A stretch of DNA of 64,000 nucleotides from an uncultured Isoptericola sp. (GCA_947497265.1 CANMFP010000013.1:1-64000); one strand, 5' to 3'; counted from the first letter of the stretch, positions 6,461 to 14,350 are shown. Numbers and translations: made by a program. The notes: generated from the sequence alone by a model not told the origin.

Positions 6461-6606
6461 TCCTTCTCCTCGGGGATGAAATCAGGGCAGCCGCAGTCGT
6501 GGTCGAGCACCCACGCGCGGCAGCGTTGGTCGGGCAGGATGAGCCCGGGTCGTGAGCCGTGGACGCGGCGGACATGGCCGCAAAAACAGAGGCCGGCTGC
6601 AGTCAC
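6457..6606 (-). CDS. 49-aa Cys-rich small protein
   Basis: The gene runs from GTG 6606 to TGA 6457. The GTG overlaps the stop of the upstream 68-aa gene (GTGA) and the stop overlaps the next ATG (ATGA). It contains CFCGH near the start and HDCGCPDF near the end with one more Cys between, a likely zinc-binding pattern. No family is recognised. It is shorter than most gene-finder cut-offs. Confidence 0.5.
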   Translation of the reverse strand: MTAAGLCFCGHVRRVHGSRPGLILPDQRCRAWVLDHDCGCPDFIPEEKE

Positions 6607-6809
6607 CACAACTCCCCCTGGACGGCGTCGCTCATGTCGAGGCGGTCGTGGTCGGGTACCTCGTAGCGAAGGACGATGTCCTCAGCGGTAGCGGGTCCGA
6701 CCCAGTACACGCGCCCGCCGAAGGCTCCGACCGACTCGAATACGACGACGTCCTCGGTGAGGTGGTGGATGTTCTCGGCCGTGGCACGGATCGGTGTACG
6801 CGTGCTCAT
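6603..6809 (-). CDS. Small hypothetical protein
   Basis: 68 aa from ATG 6809, overlapping the stop of the replication-like gene by 4 nt. It reads as one small beta-rich domain (ENIHHLTEDVVVFESVGAFG, GRVYWVGPATAEDIVLRYEV) with an acidic C-terminus. No family is recognised. Its position directly after the initiator-like gene makes a helper in replication or copy control thinkable but unproven. Confidence 0.5.
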   Translation of the reverse strand: MSTRTPIRATAENIHHLTEDVVVFESVGAFGGRVYWVGPATAEDIVLRYEVPDHDRLDMSDAVQGELW

Positions 6810-7453
6810 GTCAGCTCCAGCTCCTTGACGAGTAGTTCGACGGCTTCGTGGCGGTCGACGTCGCGTGCGCTCATGAGACTGACGACTGCCGTGGTTGCCT
6901 GGGCCTTGCCGTGTTCCGCTTCGAGTCGTTCGACGCCCGCGAGGTACTTGGTCTCTGCGTCGTCCTCGTCGGTCGGCAGTCCGGCAAGTGAGGTGGTAGC
7001 GAAAGAAGAGTTGTCCTCTCGCTTGATTTCCTCTAGTGGTTCCTTAGTTCTCCTAGGCGTCCCGCTTTCCGGGACGCCTAGGCTCCCGGTTTCCGGGACG
7101 CTAGAGGTCCCGCTTTCCGGGACACAGGAGCCTCCCGCTTTTCGGGACGCTGGCCCTGTGAGGGGGTCGACGTGAAGCTGGTAGACAGCCCGCTTTCCGG
7201 TCCGTCCCTGGACAATCCGTGTGACCGCCCCGGCTTCATCGAGCCGCTTGAGCCCTTCGTAGACGCGGCTACGCTTCGACGGCCCTCCAAGGATCTCCGC
7301 GAGCGCGCTCTCTCCGCCGAAGTAGCGGCATGCGGGACGTTCGTCGTTCGTCTCGTCGAGCGCAGTGAGCGCCATGCCGAGGAGTAGCCTCATCGGGCCG
7401 TGCGGCAGGCCCGGATACATGGCCAGGGCCGCCAGGGCGTTCCTCGCTCCCAC
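6806..7453 (-). CDS. Winged-helix replication-initiator-like protein (lambda-O-like)
   Basis: 215 aa. Residues ~1-98 form a winged-helix domain: MYPGLPHGPMRLLLGMALTA, CRYFGGESALAEILGG, then VYEGLKRLDEAGAVTRIVQG and the wing KRAVYQLHVDPL. This is the architecture of phage replication proteins such as O/DnaT-like initiators. Residues ~100-140 are a linker containing three V-P-E-[ST]-G repeats, encoded by DNA that carries four palindromic iterons (7059-7148). The C-terminal ~70 residues are acidic and helical. An initiator gene containing its own origin repeats is exactly how lambda O and ori-lambda are organised. The initiator role is inferred from layout; no helicase gene is visible next to it. 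Confidence 0.6.
   Translation of the reverse strand: MGARNALAALAMYPGLPHGPMRLLLGMALTALDETNDERPACRYFGGESALAEILGGPSKRSRVYEGLKRLDEAGAVTRIVQGRTGKRAVYQLHVDPLTGPASRKAGGSCVPESGTSSVPETGSLGVPESGTPRRTKEPLEEIKREDNSSFATTSLAGLPTDEDDAETKYLAGVERLEAEHGKAQATTAVVSLMSARDVDRHEAVELLVKELELT
7059..7148. repeat. Four iterons inside the initiator-like gene; candidate replication origin
   Basis: Four 17-bp near-palindromes of the form [GC]TCCCG[CG]TTTCCGGGAC occur at 7059-7075, 7083-7099, 7107-7123 and 7132-7148, so their starts are 24, 24 and 25 bp apart. A weaker fifth copy is at 7187-7203 (AGCCCGCTTTCCGGTCC). The flank at 7005-7055 is noticeably AT-richer than its surroundings (for example CTTGATTTCCTCTAGTGG), as expected for a DNA-unwinding element. 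The repeats also encode the V-P-E-S-G repeats of the protein. Confidence 0.65.
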
Positions 7454-7752
7454 TACGCACCACCGCCAAGGATCGAGCGCCAGAAGCCACCCTCAGCAAC
7501 GGCCTCGCCAACGGGGTCCCGTCCACGGATGCCGCCACGGGTGCCGACGTTGAGCGTCGGTCGCCCGCTTCCGAACACCTCGCGCCGCTCGCGCTCCTGG
7601 ACCATCAGGCCGTCGACTTCGGCGACCAGCTGGGCTGGCGTGCGGTAGCGGAGGGCCCGGCGCACGAGCTTCGAGACTCGGGCGGGCGACGTGGCGATGT
7701 CTGCCCGCACGAGAGCCGCGTGCGCTCGGCGGATCACGTCGTCGGGTGTCAC
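7453..7752 (-). CDS. Hypothetical protein of the replication operon
   Basis: 99 aa from GTG 7752, chosen because a strong SD (GGGGGAGAA) precedes it and the GTG overlaps a stop of the upstream frame (GTGA). An in-frame GTG at 7836 would add 28 proline-rich residues without an SD. The sequence TPDDVIRRAHAALVRADIAT, SPARVSKLVRRALRY, TPAQLVAEVDGLMVQERERR is helical with many Arg and Ala residues. The C-terminus is glycine-rich. Its stop overlaps the start of the initiator-like gene. No family is recognised. Confidence 0.5.
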   Translation of the reverse strand: MTPDDVIRRAHAALVRADIATSPARVSKLVRRALRYRTPAQLVAEVDGLMVQERERREVFGSGRPTLNVGTRGGIRGRDPVGEAVAEGGFWRSILGGGA

Positions 7753-8030
7753 GGGGCACACTTCTCCCCCGGCTCCCGTCTCGTGGCTCCCGGGCTTGGG
7801 CTTCGTGGGGATGAGCTCAGGGTATGGCCCCACCACCGCTCAGCAGGGCAGCAATGCGCGAGCGCTGAGCGCCTGTGAGGGGCCGGCGCTTCGGCGACAG
7901 CCCGAGCGACGTAGGCCTCGAGCTTCGCGGCCTTGAGGTCGCGGCGCGCGCGTGAAAGATCGAGGTCGTCAGGCCTTCTGGAACGCGACAGTGCGCCGAC
8001 TCGGGCCTTGTGATGACTGACAGCGGTCAC
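7749..8030 (-). CDS. Small element protein with an apparent C-terminal frameshift
   Basis: The frame opens at GTG 8030 and runs to TGA at 7749-7751 (93 aa). Residues 1-48 (HKARVGALSRSRRPDDLDLS, ARRDLKAAKLEAYVARAV) look like a family of ~70-aa actinobacterial/phage proteins. These usually end in a motif like PLT-x-x-QR-x-x-(I/L)-A-x-LL-x-G-G. That motif (PLTGAQRSRIAALLSGGG) is present, but one frame over, ending at TGA 7817-7819. A one-base indel in the C-run near 7880-7890 would join the halves. The continuing frame overlaps the next GTG neatly, so a functional read-through product is not excluded. First gene of the minus-strand operon. Function is unknown. Confidence 0.5.
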   Translation of the reverse strand: MTAVSHHKARVGALSRSRRPDDLDLSRARRDLKAAKLEAYVARAVAEAPAPHRRSALAHCCPAERWWGHTLSSSPRSPSPGATRREPGEKCAP

Positions 8031-8111
8031 GGGACACCTCGTGAGGTGAATTCATCCGTGGCGTCGCCGGACCTTGACCGCCGTTGGCGTCCTTGCGGAT
8101 TCGCCCCGCCC

Positions 8112-8160
8112 TACTGGGCGTTCTCAAAGAATAGCATGCGTCACGTCGACGCTGCCAGGA
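8112..8160 (-). promoter_or_regulatory. Candidate promoter of the replication operon
   Basis: On the minus strand the sequence TGCTATTCT is an extended -10 (TGn + TATTCT, hexamer at 8133-8128) in an otherwise GC-rich gap between the integrase stop and the first operon gene. A plausible but weak -35 (TGGCAG) lies upstream. The predicted transcript would start near 8121, giving a ~90-nt leader before GTG 8030. Confidence 0.4.
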
Positions 8161-8163
8161 TGG

Positions 8164-9546
8164 CTATGCATGCCACTCGAATGCAATTGTCTCGAGGTCC
8201 ACGTACGGCTCTCCGGGCTTCCACCCGTGAGGGCGCCCCTTACGCCCCTTGTTGATCATGACGACGGCGAGCGCGTCGAGCACAGCGCGCTGCACGTCCA
8301 GCGGGGCGGTCAGGAACGCCTCTCCGGGGCTCGCAGCGCCCAGGACGCCCCCGAGTGCATCGCCGCGCATTGCGCTCGCCAGACGGGCGTTCACGCTCTC
8401 AAGGTCGCTCTCGACGCGCTCCGTCGCACCGCGGAGCTGACGACCGGAGATCGCACCCTCGGCATAGTCGGCCTCGAATGTCGACAGGCGGGCACGCAGA
8501 GATTCCTCCTCGGCCCGTAGGGACTCGATCAGCCCGTCGTCGGACTCCGCCAGCAGGTCGGCCGCATCAGGCTTGGAGAGGACGCCAGCGACTACCTGAC
8601 GCACGTACTCGTCAACGGCGTTCGCGTCTCGGGTGACATGGGAGCCCTCGGTGCAGCGGTAGGCGTGTCGGACCTTCTGCTTCGACGCCCGCAGCGGCCC
8701 GCCGCAGACACCGCAGCGATACAGCCCGGACCCGAGCCACCGTCGCTCCGGCCCCGTGGTAGTCGTGCGGGTTGGGTCGGATAACGTCGCTACGACTCCG
8801 CGCCAGATCTCCTCGGGGATGATCGCGGGCCACGACGCCGCGCCGACAATGTCGCCGCGCTCGTCGATGAGTCCGGCGTTGCGGGGTCGGAGCAGCATGG
8901 TTCGGAGGTTAATGCCGTCGATGCGGCTGCCACGTGTAGTGGTGATCCCCGCTTCGTTGAGTTCGCGAGCGAGCGCGTTCAGCGATCGGCCCGCAAGGAT
9001 GCCGCGTGCGGCGCGGAGCAGCGCATCGGCCTCTGGCGGGCGAACGGTCACGCCGTCGGCCTCGTAGCCGAACGGGCGCGGTCCTCCACGCCACTTCCCC
9101 GCAGCGGCAGCCTGACGCTTGGCGCGCTGCATCCGCTCGCGCGCATGGTCGATCTCGTGCTGTGATGCCGCCCCGAGCATCCGGGCCACCATGCGGCCGG
9201 ATGCCGTCGTGAGGTCCACAGAGCCCGAGCGGACGGTCTGCACAGCGATCTTGTGCTCGTCACAGATGGAGACGAACTCCTCAAGCTCCGCGACCTTGCG
9301 GTGGAGTCGGTCAGAGTGCCAGGCGACGACAGCCGTGGCGCGCCCCTGGCGCAGATCCTCGAGCATGGCGCGATATCCGGGCCTAGGCTTCCCCGAGTAC
9401 GCCGAAAGGTCGTTGTCGGAGTGGACGGCGACCACGTTCCAGCCCAGACGGTCCGCAAGTTCGCGACAGTCGGCTTCCTGGCGGTCGACGCCCAGGCCGG
9501 CGCCCTCGCGGTCCCGGCTGATCCGTACGTAGACGACAGCTTCCAT
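8164..9546 (-). CDS. Large serine recombinase (integrase)
   Basis: 460 aa from ATG 9546 (MEAVVYVRISRD); a GTG at 9558 is an alternative start. The N-terminal resolvase domain carries catalytic Ser10 in YVRIS, the VVAWHSDRLHR arginine motif near 74-84, and the long E-helix (GRMVARMLGAASQHEIDHAR). The recombinase domain spans ~150-255, a zinc ribbon (C278, C281, C298 and nearby ligands) follows, then a coiled coil (~341-395) that controls synapsis and directionality. This is the complete large serine integrase architecture. The gene lies at the extreme end of the element, its start 15 bp from the end of the comM homology, so the attachment site is immediately upstream of the start codon. It catalyses attP x attB integration, and an RDF would be needed for excision. 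Confidence 0.93.
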   Translation of the reverse strand: MEAVVYVRISRDREGAGLGVDRQEADCRELADRLGWNVVAVHSDNDLSAYSGKPRPGYRAMLEDLRQGRATAVVAWHSDRLHRKVAELEEFVSICDEHKIAVQTVRSGSVDLTTASGRMVARMLGAASQHEIDHARERMQRAKRQAAAAGKWRGGPRPFGYEADGVTVRPPEADALLRAARGILAGRSLNALARELNEAGITTTRGSRIDGINLRTMLLRPRNAGLIDERGDIVGAASWPAIIPEEIWRGVVATLSDPTRTTTTGPERRWLGSGLYRCGVCGGPLRASKQKVRHAYRCTEGSHVTRDANAVDEYVRQVVAGVLSKPDAADLLAESDDGLIESLRAEEESLRARLSTFEADYAEGAISGRQLRGATERVESDLESVNARLASAMRGDALGGVLGAASPGEAFLTAPLDVQRAVLDALAVVMINKGRKGRPHGWKPGEPYVDLETIAFEWHA

Positions 9547-9559
9547 AGTGCTGTCCACT

Positions 9560-9592
9560 CTAGATGCTTGACAGGTCGAACCCCGTGCCGGA
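9560..9592. other. Attachment-site junction (element end / comM)
   Basis: ComM homology on the minus strand continues to the codons for G-T-G-F-D-L (9589-9572) and then stops, replaced by S-S-I-stop. The expected continuation in ComM is A-I-A-like hydrophobic sequence. The crossover therefore lies at about 9572-9592, and the integrase begins within 30 bp. The matching half-site and the comM 3' part should be left of the window. Confidence 0.7.
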
Positions 9593-9823
9593 CTTGCGCA
9601 ACGAGGCCGGCGACAGGTTCACCGTGATCTTGCGCTGCGGCCACGTGATCCCGCTGGAGAGCACCGCGGCGCGGACCCGGTCCCGGGACTCGGCGAGCGC
9701 AGCGTCCGGCAGACCCACCAGCGTGAACCCCGGCACGGAGGCCGCGAGCTGCGCCTGCACCTCGACGACGTGGCCCTCCATGCCGCTCAGGGCGACCGAC
9801 GCCGTGGTGCCCAGCCCGCTCAC
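9560..9823 (-). pseudogene. comM: ComM/YifB (Mg-chelatase-like) N-terminal fragment, split by the element
   Basis: The start GTG at 9823 overlaps the yraN stop (GTGA). The 87 codons give VSGLGTTASVALSGMEGHVV, then ETQ-like VEVQAQLAASVPGFTLVGLP and NLSPASLRKSGTGFDL, the conserved N-terminal domain of ComM. The full protein is ~500 aa, with an AAA+ domain after this point that is absent here. ComM is a hexameric helicase that helps branch migration during natural transformation. The gene is interrupted by the element at 9560-9592, so ComM is presumably inactive while the element is integrated. Precise excision would restore it. Confidence 0.88.
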
Positions 9824-10176
9824 AGGACCCCCTGCAGGTGCTCGACCTGTGCCGCACCGGAGCGCGGCAGCACGACGGCCACCACGTCGATGCGGACCTC
9901 GCACCGCGGGGCCGAGCGGCTGTGCAGCCACTCCCCCGTCAGGCGCCTGATCCGGTCGAGCTTCGCCTGCGTGACCGCCTCGGCCGGGTGCCCGAACGCC
10001 GTCCCGCGACGCGTCTTGACCTCGACGACCACGATCGTGGCGTCTCGGCGCGTCACCAGGTCCAGCTCACCGCGGGTACCGCGCCAGTTGCGCTCGATCA
10101 CCTCGTACCCGCGCTCTGTCAGGTAGCGCGCAGCCACCTGCTCTCCGTATCGCCCCACGGCGTCCTTGGCCAGCAC
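9820..10176 (-). CDS. YraN/UPF0102 family nuclease-like protein
   Basis: 118 aa from GTG 10176, preceded by GCGGAGGTGG; the frame continues upstream but only this start has an SD. The sequence contains VGRYGEQVAARYLTERGYEV, NWRGTRGELDLV and VVVEVKTRRGTAFG, the restriction-endonuclease-like fold core with E..D and E-x-K residues (GELDLV, EVKTR). UPF0102 is found next to rnhB and comM across bacteria. Its biochemical role is poorly known; a structure-specific nuclease is suspected for the family. The stop overlaps the comM start. Confidence 0.92.
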   Translation of the reverse strand: MLAKDAVGRYGEQVAARYLTERGYEVIERNWRGTRGELDLVTRRDATIVVVEVKTRRGTAFGHPAEAVTQAKLDRIRRLTGEWLHSRSAPRCEVRIDVVAVVLPRSGAAQVEHLQGVL

Positions 10177-10307
10177 GGAACCACCTCCGCGCACCACGAT
10201 GCGGTGGCTCCGGGCCCGCTGCGGGCGCCTCGAGACGGTTCGTGGACCGCCGGACCCTGTGGGTGGCCTCGCCGCCGCGCGATCCCGCGGGCACGACCGA
10301 ACCCGCG

Positions 10308-10607
10308 CTACAGGGCGATGTCCGCCTTCGCGAGCTCCTCGACGTTGACGTCCTTGAACGTCACGACCCGCACCGACTTCACGAAGCGCGCGGAGCGGTA
10401 GACGTCCCAGACCCACGCGTCGGCGAGCCGGAGCTCGAAGTACACCTCGCCGGCCGCCGAGCGCACCTGCAGGTCGACCTGGTTCGCCAGGTAGAAGCGG
10501 CGTTCGGTCTCCACCACGTAGGAGAACAGCCCGACGACGTCGCGGTACTCGCGGTAGAGCGCGAGCTCCATGTCGTTCTCGTAGTTCTCGAGGTCCTCGG
10601 CACTCAC
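10308..10607 (-). CDS. DUF2469 family protein
   Basis: 99 aa, MSAEDLENYENDMELALYRE, ending VRVVTFKDVNVEELAKADIA-L. This short acidic protein is almost invariant in actinobacteria and always sits between rnhB and yraN, as here (7 bp after the rnhB stop). Function is unknown; the strong conservation suggests a housekeeping role. No TM segment or enzymatic motif is visible. Confidence 0.92.
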   Translation of the reverse strand: MSAEDLENYENDMELALYREYRDVVGLFSYVVETERRFYLANQVDLQVRSAAGEVYFELRLADAWVWDVYRSARFVKSVRVVTFKDVNVEELAKADIAL

Positions 10608-10614
10608 GCGGTCA

Positions 10615-11445
10615 TCATCCCACCCGGGAGCGCAGGGGCACGCCCGACCCGACGCTCACCTCGTCCAGCGTGACCACCGCCGGCTCCGCCACGGCGGCCG
10701 CGGGCGGAGCGTCGGCCGTCGACGCTGGTGCTGCCACGGTCGTGTCGTCCAGGACCCGCAGGTTCCAGGACCGCCGGTGCTGCGGCGTCGCCCCGTGCCG
10801 ACGGAGCGCCTCCAGGTGCGCCGGAGCGGAGTAGCCCTTGTTCTGCTCCCAGGCGAACGCGGGGTACTGCGCTGCGAGCCTGCGCAGCAGCCCGTCGCGC
10901 TCGACCTTGGCGAGCACGCTGGCCGCGGCGACCGAGGAGCACTGCAGATCGGCCTTGACGAGGGTCCGCACCCCCGGTTCCGGGGCGTCGAGCGTGCGGC
11001 TCGGGTCCATCTCCGCCGCCTCGAACAGGTCGGCGTGCGGCCGGCTGAGCCAGTCGTGCGAACCGTCGAGCAGCACGACGTCGACGTCACCCGCCGTCCG
11101 GCGCACCTGCGCGAGCGCGCGCCGCCCGGCCAGCCGCAACGCGGCGACGATGCCGTGCGCGTCGATCTCCGCCGGTCCGGCGTGCCCGACGGCCCAGGCC
11201 ACGGCCCACCGACGCAGCGGGTCCACCATGTCCTCGCGTGCCGAGGGCGAGAGCAGCTTGGAGTCGGTCAGTCCTCGCGGTGCCGTCCTCGTACCGGCGT
11301 CGACGACCACCAGGCCGACGCTGACCGGGCCCGCCAGGGCACCGCGGCCGACCTCGTCCATGCCGCCCACCAGCAGCGCACCCTCGCCGATCAGCGCCCG
11401 CTCGGACCGCAGGGTGGGACTACGACGGGTGCTGCGTACGCTCAC
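10615..11445 (-). CDS. rnhB: Ribonuclease HII
   Basis: 276 aa from GTG 11445, which overlaps the lepB stop (GTGA). RNase HII removes ribonucleotides from DNA and cleaves RNA-DNA hybrids. The first active-site pair is in [15 protein letters not shown] (D, E), followed by [13 protein letters not shown] and the central [11 protein letters not shown] (D); the helix [15 protein letters not shown] follows. The last ~35 residues form an Ala/Pro-rich tail beyond the normal end of the fold (RSWNLRVL). The gene belongs to the lepB-rnhB-DUF2469-yraN-comM run, all minus strand and nearly without gaps. Confidence 0.95.
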   Translation of the reverse strand: MSVRSTRRSPTLRSERALIGEGALLVGGMDEVGRGALAGPVSVGLVVVDAGTRTAPRGLTDSKLLSPSAREDMVDPLRRWAVAWAVGHAGPAEIDAHGIVAALRLAGRRALAQVRRTAGDVDVVLLDGSHDWLSRPHADLFEAAEMDPSRTLDAPEPGVRTLVKADLQCSSVAAASVLAKVERDGLLRRLAAQYPAFAWEQNKGYSAPAHLEALRRHGATPQHRRSWNLRVLDDTTVAAPASTADAPPAAAVAEPAVVTLDEVSVGSGVPLRSRVG

Positions 11446-12254
11446 GGCTCTGGCACCTCGGAGAAGACGTCGCCGGGGTTGCGCAGCATGCGGGCGTCGT
11501 TGAACGGCCAGACGACCACGAACGCGGAACCCACCACGTTGTCCATCGGCACGAACCCGCCACCGGGCTTGCCGGTGTTGAACCGCGAGTCCTGCGAGTT
11601 CGGCCGGTTGTCGCCCATGACGAAGACCATGTCGTCCGGGACCACCGTCTCGAACTCGGTGCTGCTCGGTTCCACCCCGGGGGCGATGTACTCGGTCTCG
11701 TCGATCGCCACCCCGTTGACGCTGACGCGACCCTCCGCGTCGCAGCACACGACCGTGTCGCCGGGCGTGCCGACGACCCGCTTGATGAGGTGCTCACCCG
11801 TGTCCTGCGGCAGCAGCCCGACGAACGTCGCCGCGTCCCGCACCGCGTTGCCCACCGGGCCGCGGTCCGGTGCCTCGTACGGCGGGAGCCAGCCGCCCGG
11901 GTCCTTGAAGACCACGATGTCTCCACGGTTGACGTCCAGAGCGTCGGGCACGAGCCGGGAGACCATCACGCGGTCGCCGACCTGCAGGGTCTCCTCCATC
12001 GAGGAGCTCGGGATGTAGAAGGCCTGGACCAGGAACGTCTTGATCAACCAGGACAGGACCAGGGCGCTGACGATGATGATCGCCGTCTCGCGCAGCAGGC
12101 TCATCCCTCCGCCCGACCGGGCCGGGCGGGCGGCCGCGTGGGCGGGAACCGTCCCGTATCGCGTGGCGTCGTTCCCGTCGACGGCATCGGGGTCCGGCAT
12201 GCCTTCGGGCTCGGGTCGGCGCTCTGCGGAGGTCACAGGGTCGGAGTCTGCCAC
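11442..12254 (-). CDS. lepB: Signal peptidase I
   Basis: 270 aa from GTG 12254 (a GTG two codons upstream is equally possible). Farther upstream ATG codons lie inside the rplS terminator hairpin and are unlikely starts. After a ~50-residue acidic cytoplasmic tail comes one TM helix ([20 protein letters not shown]). The catalytic Ser is in [17 protein letters not shown] and the general-base Lys in [14 protein letters not shown]. Box E is [14 protein letters not shown]. It removes signal peptides of exported proteins at the outer face of the membrane. Linkage with rplS and rnhB is the standard actinobacterial order. Confidence 0.95.
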   Translation of the reverse strand: MADSDPVTSAERRPEPEGMPDPDAVDGNDATRYGTVPAHAAARPARSGGGMSLLRETAIIIVSALVLSWLIKTFLVQAFYIPSSSMEETLQVGDRVMVSRLVPDALDVNRGDIVVFKDPGGWLPPYEAPDRGPVGNAVRDAATFVGLLPQDTGEHLIKRVVGTPGDTVVCCDAEGRVSVNGVAIDETEYIAPGVEPSSTEFETVVPDDMVFVMGDNRPNSQDSRFNTGKPGGGFVPMDNVVGSAFVVVWPFNDARMLRNPGDVFSEVPEP

Positions 12255-12295
12255 GTCCACACCTTGCCAGAAGCAACATCGCAGCGCGAAACGCC

Positions 12296-12330
12296 GACGG
12301 GCGGCCCCTCCGCTGGAGGGACCGCCCGTC
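12296..12330 (-). terminator. Terminator downstream of rplS
   Basis: A long interrupted stem-loop (GACGGGCGG paired with CCGCCCGTC, inner arms CCCTCC / GGAGGG, 3-nt loop, one bulged A) lies 33 bp after the rplS stop and before lepB. It should end the rpsP-trmD-rplS transcript. The lack of a T-run is normal in high-GC actinobacteria. Confidence 0.75.
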
Positions 12331-12362
12331 GGGACGCTCGGCGGGAGACCTCCCGCCACGGC

Positions 12363-12719
12363 TCACTTGGCCGGGGTAGCGCGCTTCTCGCGGATCTTGG
12401 CCTTCTTGCCGCGCAGCGAGCGCAGGTAGTAGAGCTTCGCGCGGCGGACGTCACCGCGGGTGACGACCTCGACCGAGTCGACGGTCGGGGCGTGCACCGG
12501 GAAGGTGCGCTCCACACCGACGCCGAAGCTGATCTTGCGGACGGTGAAGGTCGAGCCCACGCCGCTGTTGCGGCGGGCGATGACCACGCCCTGGAAGGCC
12601 TGGACACGAGAGCGGCTGCCCTCGACGACCTTCACGTTGACCTTGACGGTGTCTCCGGCACGGAAGTCCGGGATGTCGTCGCGCATCGCTGCCGCGTCGA
12701 CGTTGTCGAGCGTCTTCAT
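12363..12719 (-). CDS. rplS: 50S ribosomal protein L19
   Basis: 118 aa from ATG 12719 behind GGGGAG; the longer upstream frame is non-coding leader. The sequence [60 protein letters not shown] and the C-terminal [17 protein letters not shown] is textbook L19. It sits at the 30S-50S interface (bridge B8). It is the last gene of the rpsP-khpA-rimM-trmD-rplS locus, separated from trmD by 141 bp that contain two tandem hairpins. Confidence 0.97.
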   Translation of the reverse strand: MKTLDNVDAAAMRDDIPDFRAGDTVKVNVKVVEGSRSRVQAFQGVVIARRNSGVGSTFTVRKISFGVGVERTFPVHAPTVDSVEVVTRGDVRRAKLYYLRSLRGKKAKIREKRATPAK

Positions 12720-12745
12720 GGTTGTCTCCCCACCCTGCCACAGGT

Positions 12746-12778
12746 CAGAGCAAGCTCTGGGCCCGCACACGGCGGGCC
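12746..12778 (-). promoter_or_regulatory. Two tandem hairpins in the trmD-rplS leader
   Basis: In the transcript direction a 7-bp hairpin (GGCCCGC/GCGGGCC, 5-nt loop, 12778-12760) is followed directly by a 6-bp hairpin (CAGAGC TT GCTCTG, 12759-12746). After ~17 nt comes the rplS SD. The first could terminate trmD transcripts; the pair could also be an L19-binding autoregulatory leader. Only the structures are seen; the function is open. Confidence 0.45.
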
Positions 12779-12860
12779 GAAGTCTTGTCCGAGGTGGTGC
12801 ACCGTCCTCGGCCCGATGGTCTCCCCTGTGGCAGAGTTCGGGCTGCGGCACACCAGCGAC

Positions 12861-13742
12861 CTATTCTGCCACACGCTCCAGCCGTGGACCCGGTCGAGGA
12901 GCGTCCGGAGTCTCGTGAGACGCGCCACGTGGTTCCCCGGCCGGCACGACACGCCACCCGAGACCGGCGAGGACCGTGCGGTCGTGCGCGTCGAGCAGGG
13001 CGGGGTCGAGCGCGGCCACCATGTCCGGTCGACGCGCGGCGGTCCGCTCGAGGGCTCGGTCACGGCGCCACCGGTCGATGCGGGCGTGGTGGCCGGAGAG
13101 CAGCACCTCCGGCACCTCGCGACCGTCCCACGTCGGCGGCTTCGTGTAGACGGGGTATTCCAGGAGGCCTGCCGCGCCGTGGGACTCCTCGACCAGCGAG
13201 TGCGGGTTCCCGACGACACCGGGCAGCAGCCTGCCCACTGCCTCGACCATGACGAGGGCCGCGACCTCTCCCCCGTTGAGCACGTAGTCGCCGATCGACA
13301 GCTCGCTGACCCGGTGCCCAGCGGCCCGGTAGCGCTCCGCCACCCGGGCGTCGATGCCCTCGTAGCGCCCGCACGCCACCACCAGCTGGTCCTCCGTCGC
13401 CAGCTCCTCGGCGCGCCGCTGCGTGAACACGTCCCCCGACGGCGTCGGCACGACCAGGTGCGCGCCGCGCGCCGCGGCGTCGGCGCCGGTGTCCGTCCTG
13501 GCGCCCGCGGACGGGTCGGGCAGGAGGTCGTCCAGCGCACGACCCCACACGTCAGGCCGCATGACCATCCCCGCTCCCCCACCGAAGGGCGTGTCGTCCA
13601 CGGTGCGGTGTCGGTCGGTGGTCCAGTCCCGCAGGTCGTGGACACGCAGGTCGAGCAGTCCCGCCCGGCGGGCCTTGCCGACGAGCGACAGGTCGAGCGC
13701 GGCGAGGTAGTCGGGGAAGATCGTGACGACGTCGATCCGCAC
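12861..13742 (-). CDS. trmD: tRNA (guanine-N1)-methyltransferase
   Basis: 293 aa from GTG 13742, one base after the rimM stop. It methylates G37 of tRNAs with SAM and prevents frameshifting. The SPOUT trefoil-knot motifs are present: [13 protein letters not shown] at the start, [13 protein letters not shown], then [33 protein letters not shown] and [10 protein letters not shown] with [20 protein letters not shown]. The last ~30 residues after [10 protein letters not shown] are a variable Pro/Arg-rich extension. It is translationally coupled to rimM. Confidence 0.96.
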   Translation of the reverse strand: MRIDVVTIFPDYLAALDLSLVGKARRAGLLDLRVHDLRDWTTDRHRTVDDTPFGGGAGMVMRPDVWGRALDDLLPDPSAGARTDTGADAAARGAHLVVPTPSGDVFTQRRAEELATEDQLVVACGRYEGIDARVAERYRAAGHRVSELSIGDYVLNGGEVAALVMVEAVGRLLPGVVGNPHSLVEESHGAAGLLEYPVYTKPPTWDGREVPEVLLSGHHARIDRWRRDRALERTAARRPDMVAALDPALLDAHDRTVLAGLGWRVVPAGEPRGASHETPDAPRPGPRLERVAE

Positions 13743-13743
13743 G

Positions 13744-14307
13744 TCAGGCCTCGTCCTCGTCGGGCGCCTCGGCCGCGTCCGCACGGTCGACGACGACGGC
13801 GCCCGCGTCGCGGGCCAGCAGCCCGCCCGGAGGGGTCAGCCCGACACGGCCACCGGGCACGTCGACCACCGGCACGATCGCGTGCACGAACGGCACGAGG
13901 GTGCGCTCGCCGCCGGTCTCACGCAGCACCAGGGCGTCGTGCGCGGGCAGATGCTCGAGACCGACGACCTCGCCCACGACGGTGCCGTCGGCCAGCTCGG
14001 CCCGCAGACCGGTCAGCTCGTGCGGGTACCAGGCGTCCTCCTCGTCCGACTCCGCGGACTCGACCACGAGCTCGACGCCGCGCAGGCCCTCCGCCGTGCT
14101 GCGGTCGGACGACTCGGCGAACTGGACGAGCCAGCGGCCCTGGTGCACGCGCGTCGCGGCGATCGTGAGCGGTCCGGCCTCGGGCGGGACCGTCTGGAGC
14201 ACCGCACCCGTCGCGAACCGCTCCTCCGGGACGTCGGTCCGGACGTCGAGCGCCACCTCGCCCCGCAGGCCGTGCGCCTTGCCGATGCGAGCCACCACCA
14301 GCTCCAT
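13744..14307 (-). CDS. rimM: Ribosome maturation factor RimM
   Basis: 187 aa. The N-terminal RimM domain starts [20 protein letters not shown] (the G-K-x-H-G-x-x-G-E signature). The PRC-barrel half follows from [20 protein letters not shown] and contains [16 protein letters not shown]. The acidic tail [12 protein letters not shown] is species-specific. RimM binds S19 and assists 30S head assembly. The gene follows khpA after a 105-bp gap with a strong 18-bp hairpin, and trmD starts one base after its stop. Confidence 0.95.
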   Translation of the reverse strand: MELVVARIGKAHGLRGEVALDVRTDVPEERFATGAVLQTVPPEAGPLTIAATRVHQGRWLVQFAESSDRSTAEGLRGVELVVESAESDEEDAWYPHELTGLRAELADGTVVGEVVGLEHLPAHDALVLRETGGERTLVPFVHAIVPVVDVPGGRVGLTPPGGLLARDAGAVVVDRADAAEAPDEDEA

Positions 14308-14350
14308 GTCTACTCCTCGTGGTCGGTCGGGCCTCAGGGCCCAGTGAACA

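Noticed and set aside
1-9560. Capsid, terminase, portal, tail or lysis genes of a complete phage
   Set aside because: None is visible; the window only shows the right arm of the element. Whether it is a prophage or another integrative element cannot be decided here.
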